64,000 nucleotides of DNA, taken from the NCBI RefSeq assembly GCF_900113905.1, contig NZ_FORC01000003.1, forward strand, positions 62,001 through 126,000, given 5' to 3'. Source of the DNA: Phytopseudomonas argentinensis (GTDB taxonomy: Bacteria > Pseudomonadota > Gammaproteobacteria > Pseudomonadales > Pseudomonadaceae). The notes below the pieces were generated by a model. That model ran no database searches. It was not told where the DNA came from and worked only from the letters and a program-made list of their open reading frames with translations. This document shows, piece after piece, positions 20,306 through 28,605 of the stretch. Positions within the stretch are counted from its first letter, which is position 1, and the number at the start of each line of letters is the position of its first letter. The translations under genes were made by a program, and so were the position numbers.

Positions 20306-21370
20306 ATGATTCGCCGTTTCGCCCTTCTGTTGCTGGCCCTCGCTCCGGTATCGGCAATGGCCGCCAGCGGCGACAGCATTCGCGTCTACAACTGGAACGA
20401 CTACATAGCCCCCGAGGTGCTGGAACGCTTCCAGCAGGAAACCGGCATAACGGTCGACTACCGCACCTTCAGCACTGCAGAAGAACTTGCCGCCGTACTG
20501 GCCAGCGCAGAGCCGATCGATATCGCGGTGGTCACCCATAACACGCTGCCTCAGCTGATCAGTGCAGGCCGCCTGCAACCACTGGATTTGCCGCAGTTGA
20601 GCAATCGCCGGCATCTGGATCAGGACCTGCTGAAGAAACTGGCCGCCGTCGACGCCGATAATCGCCATGCCATTCCATACCTGTGGGGTGCGGTCGGCCT
20701 GGCGATCAACCAGCCAAAGGCTGAAGCAGCCTATGGAGGGCCACTGCCGCACAGCTGGAGCCTGTTCTTCGACCCAGCCCAGAGCGCCCGGCTGGCAAGT
20801 TGTGGCATCAGTTCCCTGGATGCACCGGCGGAGGTGCTGTCGGTGCTGTTCAACTACCAGGGGCGCAGCCTGGCACGCGCCGCCCCGGCGCGGATCAAGC
20901 GCGCGGGCGAGCTGCTGTTGCAGGTGCGGCCGAACCTACGCTATGTAGACAGCGAGCGCTATATCGACGACCTCGACAATGGCCGCCTGTGCATGGCCAT
21001 CGCCTGGGCGGGTGATGCCCTGAGCGCGGCCAGAAAAGGCCAGCCAGTGACCTTCATGATTCCCGACGAGGGCTCGGTGCTGTTCATCGACAATCTGGTG
21101 ATCCCAAGCAACGCCCCGCGTGCGGATCTGGCCAATCGGTTTATCGACTACCTGATGCGCCCGGAAGTGGCCGCCCAGATCACCCGCGAAACCCTGTACC
21201 CCAGCGGCAACGCCGACGCCAGACAGTTTCTCGACGAACGCCTGAGCAACGAGCCCGCCCTATACCCCGACGCCGAACTGAAGCGCCGCCTGCATGTGCT
21301 GGAAACCCTGCCCGCCAAGCAGGCCGAGGTACGCGACGCAGCCTGGCAGCGCTTTCGCGAGGGCAGCTGA
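20306..21370 (+). CDS. Third polyamine-type periplasmic binding protein, divergent pocket
   Basis: This 354-residue SpuD/SpuE homologue has a signal peptide (MIRRFALLLLALAPVSAMAA) and the family start RVYNWNDYIAPEVL. It differs at ligand positions: the Phe/Trp that sets SpuD/SpuE specificity is isoleucine (SVLFIDN), and the DSNETL loop reads STAEEL. It corresponds in position to PAO1 PA0295, and its ligand is unknown to me. ATG 20306 has AGGA eight bases upstream; a second ATG three codons earlier lacks one. It abuts aguR and lacks its own permease genes, so it may feed SpuFGH or act as a sensor. Confidence 0.85.
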   Translation: MIRRFALLLLALAPVSAMAASGDSIRVYNWNDYIAPEVLERFQQETGITVDYRTFSTAEELAAVLASAEPIDIAVVTHNTLPQLISAGRLQPLDLPQLSNRRHLDQDLLKKLAAVDADNRHAIPYLWGAVGLAINQPKAEAAYGGPLPHSWSLFFDPAQSARLASCGISSLDAPAEVLSVLFNYQGRSLARAAPARIKRAGELLLQVRPNLRYVDSERYIDDLDNGRLCMAIAWAGDALSAARKGQPVTFMIPDEGSVLFIDNLVIPSNAPRADLANRFIDYLMRPEVAAQITRETLYPSGNADARQFLDERLSNEPALYPDAELKRRLHVLETLPAKQAEVRDAAWQRFREGS

Positions 21371-21994
21371 TTGACTACCCGCAAACCCCGCGCCAGCAGC
21401 CAGGCGCGTATCGAACAGATCCTCAACGCGGCCCGCACCTTGCTCGCCGAGCAGGGCGTCGGGGCGTTGTCGATATATACCGTGGCGCAACGGGCGGCCA
21501 TCGCACCCTCGTCGATCTATCATTTTTTCCCCAGCGTGCCGGCCCTGCTCCAGGCCCTGACAGCGGATGTGCACCGCGCCTTCCGCGCCTGCCTGGAGGA
21601 GCCCGTCGAGGCGGGCGCGCTGCATAGCTGGCGGGATCTTTCGCGGATCATCGAACAGCGCATGCTGACCCTTTACGCCGACGACGCGGCCGCCCGCCAA
21701 CTGATTCTCGCCCAGCATGGCCTCGGTGAAGTGACCCAGGCCGACCGTCAACACGACATCGAACTGAGCCAGCAGGCCCGGGCGCTATTCGATCGTTATT
21801 TCGAGCTGCCTGCCCTGCCGGACGATATGGACGTATTCGCCCTGGCCATGGAGCTGGGTGATCGCGTCTACGCGCGCTCGATCCACCAGCACGGTGAAAT
21901 CACCCCGCGTTTTGCCGAAGAAGGCCTGCGCGTCTTCGAGGCTTACCTGGGCCTCTATCTGCCGCCTTTTTTGCCCAAGCGTGCCGTTCGCTGA
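21371..21994 (+). CDS. aguR: AguR, TetR-family repressor of agmatine catabolism
   Basis: This 207-residue TetR-type regulator has an N-terminal helix-turn-helix (ARIEQILNAARTLLAEQGVG to SSIYHFFPSVPALLQAL, residues 14-59) and an all-helical ligand domain. By order (before aguBA) it is AguR, which represses aguBA and is relieved by agmatine or N-carbamoylputrescine in P. aeruginosa. It starts at a TTG directly after the TGA of the binding-protein gene, with GAGG eight bases before it, so the two are coupled. Direct repeats in the following gap are its likely targets. Confidence 0.82.
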   Translation: MTTRKPRASSQARIEQILNAARTLLAEQGVGALSIYTVAQRAAIAPSSIYHFFPSVPALLQALTADVHRAFRACLEEPVEAGALHSWRDLSRIIEQRMLTLYADDAAARQLILAQHGLGEVTQADRQHDIELSQQARALFDRYFELPALPDDMDVFALAMELGDRVYARSIHQHGEITPRFAEEGLRVFEAYLGLYLPPFLPKRAVR

Positions 21995-22064
21995 GCAAAA
22001 CGACGGGCTCAGCAGCGACTACCTGAAGGCCCGTTGGAAGGGGCCATATCTCCGGCCAATACAA

Positions 22065-22144
22065 ATATTTATCCGCTATACAAGCATGAGATAGCAAAAT
22101 CCTTTTTTACAGCGAACTTTAAAAGCCGATATTTATCGACTATA
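22065..22144 (+). promoter_or_regulatory. Paired 16-bp direct repeats upstream of aguBA (candidate AguR sites)
   Basis: ATATTTATCCGCTATA (22065-22080) and ATATTTATCGACTATA (22129-22144) match at 14 of 16 bases and start 64 bases apart, close to six helical turns. The downstream copy contains CGATA-TT-TATCG, a perfect inverted repeat, and its end merges with TATAAC (22141-22146), a plausible -10 of aguB. This placement suits repression by TetR-family AguR. Confidence 0.5.
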
Positions 22145-22232
22145 ACGTCACATACCATTCCATCGTGCCGCACTTGCAGGCACCGACGGCCAGGGTCAAT
22201 CTGTGCTGCTCCACGCTCTCAGGAGGTCGTTC

Positions 22233-23111
22233 ATGTCCCGCACTGTTACCGTGGCCACCACGCAAATGGCCTGCTCCTGGGATAGCGCGAGCAACATTGC
22301 CAATGCCGACAGGCAGGTACGCGAGGCTGCCGCCAGTGGTGCGCAGATCATCCTGCTGCAGGCACTGTTCGAAACACCCTATTTCTGCCAGAAGCCCAAC
22401 GCGGATTACCTGCAACTGGCTACCGAGGTGCACGACAACTCGGCCATCAGGCATTTCCAGGCGCTCGCCGGGGAATTGCAGGTGGTACTGCCAATCAGCT
22501 TCTACGAGCTGGCCGGGCGGGCACGCTTCAACAGCGTCGCCGTGCTCGATGCCGACGGCAGCAACCTCGGTATCTATCGCAAAAGCCATATCCCTGATGG
22601 CCCCGGTTATCACGAAAAGTATTACTTCAATCCGGGAGACACCGGCTTCAAGGTGTGGAATACCCGTTATGCCACAATCGGTGTCGGCATCTGCTGGGAT
22701 CAATGGTTTCCCGAGAGCGCGCGGGCCATGGCCCTGCTGGGCGCCGAAATGCTGTTTTACCCAACCTCCATTGGCAGCGAGCCCCACGATGCCAGCATCG
22801 TCTCGCGCGACCACTGGCAGCGTGTGCAACAGGGCCATGCCGGGGCCAACCTGATGCCGCTGATCGCCAGCAACCGCATCGGCCTGGAAGAGCAGGATGG
22901 CTACAGCATCGGCTTTTACGGCTCATCGTTCATCGCCAACCAGTTTGGCGAGAAGGTCGAGGAGCTCGGCGAGGGCGAGCAAGGCGTGCGGGTGCACAGC
23001 TTCGACCTCGACAAGCTGGAGCAGGTGCGTAGCGCCTGGGGCACATTCCGGGATCGCCGCCCCGAGCTCTACGCTCCCCTGAAAACCCTGGACGGCTCAC
23101 TCGCCTCCTGA
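22233..23111 (+). CDS. aguB: AguB N-carbamoylputrescine amidase
   Basis: This 292-residue nitrilase-superfamily hydrolase has a catalytic Glu in LLQALFETPYFC, a Lys in IYRKSHIPDGPGYHEKYYF and a Cys in GVGICWDQWFPE. It releases putrescine, CO2 and ammonia from N-carbamoylputrescine, feeding the Spu pathway next door. AGGAGGT at 22221-22227 is a near-ideal ribosome site that fixes the start at 22233. It lies 30 bases before aguA in one operon. Confidence 0.95.
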   Translation: MSRTVTVATTQMACSWDSASNIANADRQVREAAASGAQIILLQALFETPYFCQKPNADYLQLATEVHDNSAIRHFQALAGELQVVLPISFYELAGRARFNSVAVLDADGSNLGIYRKSHIPDGPGYHEKYYFNPGDTGFKVWNTRYATIGVGICWDQWFPESARAMALLGAEMLFYPTSIGSEPHDASIVSRDHWQRVQQGHAGANLMPLIASNRIGLEEQDGYSIGFYGSSFIANQFGEKVEELGEGEQGVRVHSFDLDKLEQVRSAWGTFRDRRPELYAPLKTLDGSLAS

Positions 23112-23141
23112 ACCACAGATCTCGCGCCAAGGAGCTATCCA

Positions 23142-24248
23142 ATGACCACGCTGACCTCCACGCCCCGTGCCGACGGCTTTCGCATGCCGGCTGAATGGGA
23201 ACCCCATAGCCAGACATGGATGGTCTGGCCAGAGCGCCCGGACAACTGGCGCCTGGGCGGCAAGCCCGCTCAGCACGCATTCGCAGCGGTTGCCAGGGCG
23301 ATCGCCGAATTCGAGCCGGTGACCGTTTGCGCATCGGCCGCGCAGTACGAAAATGCCTGCGCACACCTGCAGCACGAGCGCATCCGCGTTGTGGAAATGA
23401 CCACCGACGACGCCTGGGTGCGTGACACCGGCCCGACCTTCGTGACCAGCGCCCAGGGCGAACTGCGCGGCGTGGACTGGGGCTTCAATGCCTGGGGCGG
23501 CTTCGAAGGCGGGCTGTATTTCCCCTGGCTGCGCGACGATCAGGTGGCCAGCAAGATTCTCAGCATCGAAGGCTGCGACCGCTACCGCACCGAAGGCTTC
23601 GTGCTCGAAGGCGGCTCGATACATGTCGATGGTGAAGGCACCCTGATCACCACCGAGGAATGCCTGCTCAACCATAACCGCAACCCGCACCTGAATCGCG
23701 AACAGATCGAAGCGATGCTGGCCGATCACCTGGCCATCGATACCGTGATCTGGCTGCCCCATGGCCTGTACAACGACGAAACCGACGGCCACGTGGACAA
23801 CTTCTGCTGCTACGTGCGCCCGGGCGAAGTGCTGCTGGCCTGGACCGATGATCCGGAGAACCCCAACTACACCCGCTGCCAGGCGGCCATGGCCGTGCTG
23901 GAAGATGTCCGCGATGCCAAAGGCCGCAAGCTGACCGTGCACAAGATGCCGATCCCGGGCCCGCTTTACGCCACGGAAGAAGAATGCGCTGGCGTCGATC
24001 GCGTACTCGGCAGCCAGGAGCGTAGCCCGCAGGTGCGTCTGGCCGGCTCCTACGTGAACTTCCTGATCGTCAACGGCGGCATCGTGGCGCCCCGTTTCGA
24101 CGACCCCAAGGATCCGGAAGCCAAGGCCATTCTAGAACGCCTGTTCCCCGAGCACCGCGTAGTCATGGTTCCGGGCCGGGAAATCCTGCTCGGCGGCGGC
24201 AATATTCACTGCATCACCCAGCAGCAGCCGGCCACCAGCACGCGCTGA
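23142..24248 (+). CDS. aguA: AguA agmatine deiminase
   Basis: This 368-residue guanidino-group-modifying enzyme has [29 protein letters not shown] and the nucleophile Cys357 in [11 protein letters not shown], at the same length and cysteine position as P. aeruginosa AguA. It converts agmatine to N-carbamoylputrescine and ammonia. It follows aguB and ends before a strong bidirectional terminator. Confidence 0.96.
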   Translation: MTTLTSTPRADGFRMPAEWEPHSQTWMVWPERPDNWRLGGKPAQHAFAAVARAIAEFEPVTVCASAAQYENACAHLQHERIRVVEMTTDDAWVRDTGPTFVTSAQGELRGVDWGFNAWGGFEGGLYFPWLRDDQVASKILSIEGCDRYRTEGFVLEGGSIHVDGEGTLITTEECLLNHNRNPHLNREQIEAMLADHLAIDTVIWLPHGLYNDETDGHVDNFCCYVRPGEVLLAWTDDPENPNYTRCQAAMAVLEDVRDAKGRKLTVHKMPIPGPLYATEEECAGVDRVLGSQERSPQVRLAGSYVNFLIVNGGIVAPRFDDPKDPEAKAILERLFPEHRVVMVPGREILLGGGNIHCITQQQPATSTR

Positions 24249-24268
24249 GAGCAACACTCGGCAGAAAA

Positions 24269-24299
24269 GCAAAAGCCCGGAACCAGTCCGGGCTTTTGC
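24269..24299. terminator. Bidirectional terminator between aguA and the porin gene
   Basis: A 13-bp perfect stem (24269-24281 with 24287-24299) with loop ACCAG and A4/T4 ends lies between convergent genes, so it can serve both. Confidence 0.88.
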
Positions 24300-24339
24300 A
24301 TTTAATGGGCCGCCGCGTAGTGCGGCTCATTAGGCCGCC

Positions 24340-25710
24340 TTAGAGCAGCGGGATGCTGTAGCTGACGATCAGGCGGTTCTGATCGGTATCAGCGGCAGCC
24401 TCACTGCGCAGGGAAGCGTTACGCCAGGCGAAGCCCAGGCCTTTCATGGCACCTTCCTGCAGCACGTAGCTGACGGTCAGGTCGCGTTCCCACTCTTTCA
24501 GGTCACCGTCAGCCGACTTGATATTGTCGCCTTTCATGTACAGCACGTTGGCGGTCAGGCCAGGCACGCCGATCTTGCCGAAATCGTAGCCGTACTGGGT
24601 GATCCAGGTACGCTCGCCAGCGCGACCGAAGTTGGTGATCTGACGATCTGTAATCAGGTAAGTGGTGGCACCACCCTGACCCGGGATAGAGCCCTGGTTC
24701 AGCTGGGTGAAGTTGCTGTCACCGGAAACCTGCTGATAGCCGGCGCTCAACGCGTGGCCTTCCAGGCTGTAGGTAAACATGGCGCTCCAAGTACGGTTAT
24801 CGACCTCGCCGAAATCGGAGTTGCCACGACCACCGTTCCAGTATCCACTGCCGATGTAGCCATCGGCACGACCAGCAGCACTACCATTCTTGCCATCAGA
24901 ACTGGTGTCGAAGTAACGCAGGTCGGATTTCAGCGAGCCAGCGCCCAGCGCCAGGGTATGGGTCAGACCCAAAAAGTGCTGCTTGTAGAAGTCATCCAGG
25001 TTGCCGTAGTAGTACTGAACCAGCAGATCCTTGTTGATCTTGTAGTCAGCGCCGCCGTAGTAGAACTTGTTGCTGTCGGCACCTGCACCGGCGCCAGCGA
25101 TAGCCAGCGAGTCGGCGTTACTGGAGGTACGGCCTTTGGCATGCTCCAGCTGACCGGCAACCAGGGTCAGGTTGTCGATTTCGTTGGAAGTGATCTGCGC
25201 GCCCTCGAAGGTCTGCGGGATCAGACGGCCATCGTTGAAGGTCACGACCGGCAGCTTCGGCTGCAGGGTGCCGACATGAGCTACGGTCTTGGAGAAACGG
25301 ATCTTGCCGGTCAGACCCATGCTGCTGAACTCATCACGGGCACTGCCGTCACTTTCCAGCGGGAACAGGGCGCTCGGAGTACGATCTTGCCCAGCTTTGC
25401 CTGCACGGCCGCCACCGTCCAGACGCACACCCAGCAGGCCGATTGCGTCAACACCAACGCCTACGGTGCCCTCAGTGAAACCCGACTGCAGGTTCAGCTG
25501 GAATGCCTGACCCCACTCACGAACCTGACCGCTATGGGCAGCGCCAACGCCTACATCACCCTGGCTTTCACGGTTGTCGTTGTCGAAGTAGAAGTTACGC
25601 AGGTCCAGCTTGGCCGTGCTGTCTTCAATAAAGGCAGCGTTGGCAACGTTGCCCAGGGTCAGGCCCAGAGTGCCGGCGGCTACGGCCAGCGCCAGGGAAG
25701 CTTTTTTCAT
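24340..25710 (-). CDS. oprE: OprD-family outer-membrane porin, OprE-like
   Basis: This 456-residue precursor has a signal peptide (MKKASLALAVAAGTLGLTLG, ending ANAA). It then shows the OprD-family beginning AFIEDSTAKLDLRNFYFDND, the GFTEGTVGVGVDAIGLLGVRLDGG strand-turn and the terminal barrel strand NRLIVSYSIPLL. It forms an 18-strand monomeric barrel for small nutrients. The gene takes the place of oprE (PA0291) between aguA and a GGDEF protein; subfamily assignment is from order and overall likeness, and the substrate is unknown. GGAGAGAT precedes the ATG. Confidence 0.82.
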   Translation of the reverse strand: MKKASLALAVAAGTLGLTLGNVANAAFIEDSTAKLDLRNFYFDNDNRESQGDVGVGAAHSGQVREWGQAFQLNLQSGFTEGTVGVGVDAIGLLGVRLDGGGRAGKAGQDRTPSALFPLESDGSARDEFSSMGLTGKIRFSKTVAHVGTLQPKLPVVTFNDGRLIPQTFEGAQITSNEIDNLTLVAGQLEHAKGRTSSNADSLAIAGAGAGADSNKFYYGGADYKINKDLLVQYYYGNLDDFYKQHFLGLTHTLALGAGSLKSDLRYFDTSSDGKNGSAAGRADGYIGSGYWNGGRGNSDFGEVDNRTWSAMFTYSLEGHALSAGYQQVSGDSNFTQLNQGSIPGQGGATTYLITDRQITNFGRAGERTWITQYGYDFGKIGVPGLTANVLYMKGDNIKSADGDLKEWERDLTVSYVLQEGAMKGLGFAWRNASLRSEAAADTDQNRLIVSYSIPLL

Positions 25711-26133
25711 CGTGATCTCTCCAGTGTTCTGTTCTTTTATGGGTGCTGCACATCGGTCTGGAGGATGCCGCCTTCTAGGCGCGCAGCCAGCCGAATTCGG
25801 GTACGGCCGTCAGCTACCAGGCAGCCGGAAGGCGCCACAGGTACTCGGACGGCAATACGAAAACTTAAGGGTAAAGGTGAATCAGTTTGGTCTGCTTGAA
25901 GCGACAGGCAAAGGACATCGTTCGACTCTCGGCATTATTATTTTCAGCCACTGCTGGGCCGCTGCTGGTTGAATTTAGCACAGCAGGTTATGTGCCATGG
26001 ACGACCAAAGTCGCATAACAGCCAACATTTCAATATGTTACTGGGAAAGAGAGAAGAAGTGGTGCTCGCTCATCAGCAAAAATGAGCGATTATCCGCCCA
26101 GGCGACGGCGAAAAAAGGCGAATTTCCGCCAGA
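25711..26133. other. Spacer between the diguanylate cyclase and porin genes
   Basis: This 423-base region contains the porin ribosome site and presumably its promoter, which I could not place. At its far end are a 7-bp hairpin (CGCTCAT 26067-26073 with ATGAGCG 26082-26088) and a weak GGCG/CGCC foldback followed by TTTTTT on the minus strand (about 26111-26132), a likely terminator of the cyclase gene. No anaerobic ANR box is visible and no open frame looks coding. Confidence 0.45.
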
Positions 26134-27099
26134 TCAGCTGGTTACGATCTGATTCTTGCCCTGTCGCTTGGCCTGATACATCGCCGCATCTGCCCGCGCA
26201 TAGAGCACATCGAGGCCCGGGTCGCCACTGCGCAAGGTGGTCAGGCCCTGACTGACGGTAATGCCGAAAGTGGTGCCTTCGTGGTTGAACGACAGTCGCT
26301 GGATCTCGCGCTGCAGGCGCTGGGCGATCTGCGCGGCCAGTTCCGGCTCACAGCCCGGAAACAACGCGGCAAATTCCTCGCCACCGATTCGTCCGAACAG
26401 ATCGCCCCGACGCAAGACTGAGCTGGCGCAATTGGCCAGCTGCTGCAGCACCTGATCGCCGACCTGGTGACCGTAGCTGTCGTTGATGTGCTTGAAGTCA
26501 TCCAGGTCCAGAAGCAGAAAGGCCAGCGGCTGTCCATGGGTGCGGGCCAGCTCGAATTCGCTCTGCGCGCACTCGAAGAAGTGCCGGCGATTGCTGCTCT
26601 GGGTCAGCACGTCAGTGGTCGCTAGGCGATGCAACTCACCTTCAAGCTGCTTTTTCTCGGTGATGTCTTCGGCAATGCCGAAGATGATCGGCGTCGCCTG
26701 GCTCTCGCTCTGCCGGCCGATGAAGCATTTGTCGCTGAGCCAGCGGATCTCGCCATCGGCGCGGATGATTCGATATTCGCGAGCTTCGACAGCGCCGGTT
26801 TCCAGCACCTTGGCCATGCTCTCGGCAGCATATTCCAGGTCGTCCGGGTAAATGCTGTTAAGCCACTCGCCATAATCAGCCAGCAACAAACCGGCCGACC
26901 GACCGAATACCAGCTCGTATGCCGGGCTGACATAGATGATCTGCTGAGACTCCCAGTCGAATGCCCAGAGCACCGCGTTCACGCTGCCCAACAAGGTACT
27001 GAACAATTGCTCACGCTCGCGCAGGCGGGTGCCCTCGGCACGGCTGTGCAGCAATGCGAGGGTCAGCTCCTCCAGGTCGAGCGCAGCGAGTTCATCCAT
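26134..27099 (-). CDS. PAS-GGDEF diguanylate cyclase
   Basis: This 321-residue soluble protein has a PAS domain (about residues 32-150, ending GIAEDITEKKQ) and a GGDEF domain (155-318). The active-site loop is GGEEF at 239-243, a competent variant, and the inhibitory I-site RxxD is intact (Arg230-Asp233), so it should make c-di-GMP with product feedback. It corresponds in order to PAO1 PA0290. No membrane segment is present, so the PAS signal is cytoplasmic. It is transcribed toward the porin gene. Confidence 0.92.
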   Translation of the reverse strand: MDELAALDLEELTLALLHSRAEGTRLREREQLFSTLLGSVNAVLWAFDWESQQIIYVSPAYELVFGRSAGLLLADYGEWLNSIYPDDLEYAAESMAKVLETGAVEAREYRIIRADGEIRWLSDKCFIGRQSESQATPIIFGIAEDITEKKQLEGELHRLATTDVLTQSSNRRHFFECAQSEFELARTHGQPLAFLLLDLDDFKHINDSYGHQVGDQVLQQLANCASSVLRRGDLFGRIGGEEFAALFPGCEPELAAQIAQRLQREIQRLSFNHEGTTFGITVSQGLTTLRSGDPGLDVLYARADAAMYQAKRQGKNQIVTS

Positions 27100-27155
27100 A
27101 TACCGATCCAGAAGCTTGGCCCTTTAAGCAGATTAGGGTTGCCAGCGAGATCGAA

Positions 27156-27179
27156 AAAGCCCGCCGAATGGCGGGCTTT
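27156..27179 (-). terminator. Terminator of desA
   Basis: A 10-bp GC-rich stem (AAAGCCCGCC 27156-27165 with GGCGGGCTTT 27170-27179) has loop GAAT and is followed by TTCGATC on the minus strand. It separates desA from the cyclase gene. Confidence 0.82.
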
Positions 27180-27256
27180 CAGAGGGGCAACCAGGTCAAA
27201 GCTATGACCGTGGGTGCAGTCGACGGTTCACCGCCCAACCAGCTTTGTGCGCTGGA

Positions 27257-28441
27257 TCACACTGCCGTAGGGCGCAGGGAATAGGTCTTCAGTTGCTCGG
27301 CGAAGTCGCGTAGCGACTGGATGCCACTGGCCTCGGCATCCTGCACCCAGTGCTTGATAGCCTCGAGCATGTCATGACCATTGGCGCTGGTTCGTGCCCA
27401 GATCATTTGCAGTGCCAGGCGCTTCTCGTAAATCACCTTGAGCGCCTGGCTGTGCGCCAACATGGCATCGATATGCACTTGTTGCTTGTCCTGCAGCAGG
27501 CTCGGCTCGCGCGACAACAGGCGCTTGGCACGCCGGAACTGGTGGCGTACCGATTCGTCGGCCTTGGCCAGCTCCTGCTTGACCAGCGGGCCGATCACCA
27601 ATTTGCGGTACTGGGCCATGATCTGGAAGCGGTTGTTGAGAATCGCCATGGCGGTATCCATGTCCAGAATGCCCTTGCCAGGCACCCGATGGGCGATCGG
27701 CGCAACACGCTGCACCTTCGCCAGGCGCAGAAAGCTGAACAGCTGGATCCACGCCCAGCCCATATCGAACTCCCAGCGCTTGACCGACAGCTTGGCCGAG
27801 TTGGGATAGGTGTGATGGTTGTTGTGCAGCTCCTCACCACCCACGATGATGCCCCAGGGCACCAGATTGGTGGCCGCATCACGGCATTCGAAGTTGCGAT
27901 AGCCAATGGCATGGCCGAGGCCGTTGATGACGCCGGCGGCCCAGAAGGGAATCCAGATCATCTGCACGGCCCAGACGGTAAGTCCCAGGGCACCGAACAG
28001 CAGCACGTCGATGACCAGCATCAGTGACACGCCGCCGATCGGGAACCGCGAGTAGACATTGCGCTCGATCCAGTCGTCGGGGCAGTTCTTGCCATATATA
28101 CGCAGGGTATCCTGGTTCTTCGCCTCTTCGGCGTACAACTCGGCGCCCTGCCGCATTACCGTGCCCAACCCTTTGATCACCGGGCTGTGCGGGTCTTCGG
28201 CGGTTTCGCATTTGGCGTGATGCTTGCGGTGAATTGCCGTCCACTCGCGGGTATTCATGCCTGTGGTCATCCACAGCCAGAAACGGAAGAAGTGCTTGAG
28301 CGCAGGGTTCAGCTCCAGGGAACGGTGCGCCGAGTAACGGTGCAGATAGACCGTGACCGCCACGATGGTGACGTGTGTCATCAGCAGGGTGACGATGATG
28401 AGTTGCCAGACAGGCAAATCGAGAAAACCGTTGTACCACAT
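27257..28441 (-). CDS. desA: DesA delta-9 fatty-acyl desaturase
   Basis: This 394-residue integral-membrane diiron desaturase has three histidine boxes: HRYSAH (34-39), HRKHH and HNNHH. It begins MWYNGFLDLPVW like P. aeruginosa DesA (PA0286), which puts a delta-9 double bond into phospholipid acyl chains and tunes membrane fluidity in oxygen. I start at that ATG (28441); the open frame continues 28 codons upstream without likeness to the family. AGAGGT lies a little far upstream. It is divergent from the GGDEF-EAL gene. Confidence 0.94.
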   Translation of the reverse strand: MWYNGFLDLPVWQLIIVTLLMTHVTIVAVTVYLHRYSAHRSLELNPALKHFFRFWLWMTTGMNTREWTAIHRKHHAKCETAEDPHSPVIKGLGTVMRQGAELYAEEAKNQDTLRIYGKNCPDDWIERNVYSRFPIGGVSLMLVIDVLLFGALGLTVWAVQMIWIPFWAAGVINGLGHAIGYRNFECRDAATNLVPWGIIVGGEELHNNHHTYPNSAKLSVKRWEFDMGWAWIQLFSFLRLAKVQRVAPIAHRVPGKGILDMDTAMAILNNRFQIMAQYRKLVIGPLVKQELAKADESVRHQFRRAKRLLSREPSLLQDKQQVHIDAMLAHSQALKVIYEKRLALQMIWARTSANGHDMLEAIKHWVQDAEASGIQSLRDFAEQLKTYSLRPTAV

Positions 28442-28605
28442 GGGCAGAGGTACCTCTTGCAGAGAAAAAGCGACGCGGCTTGAATGCCGCTCCACCATTA
28501 TCAACATCAACTGCTGGAAAACCACTTGGTCTTTTGGCTAAGGATGTTACAAGGGTAATCCCAGCCAAGTTCCGCACACGAGACAAGCAAACCGTAAATT
28601 TGCCT

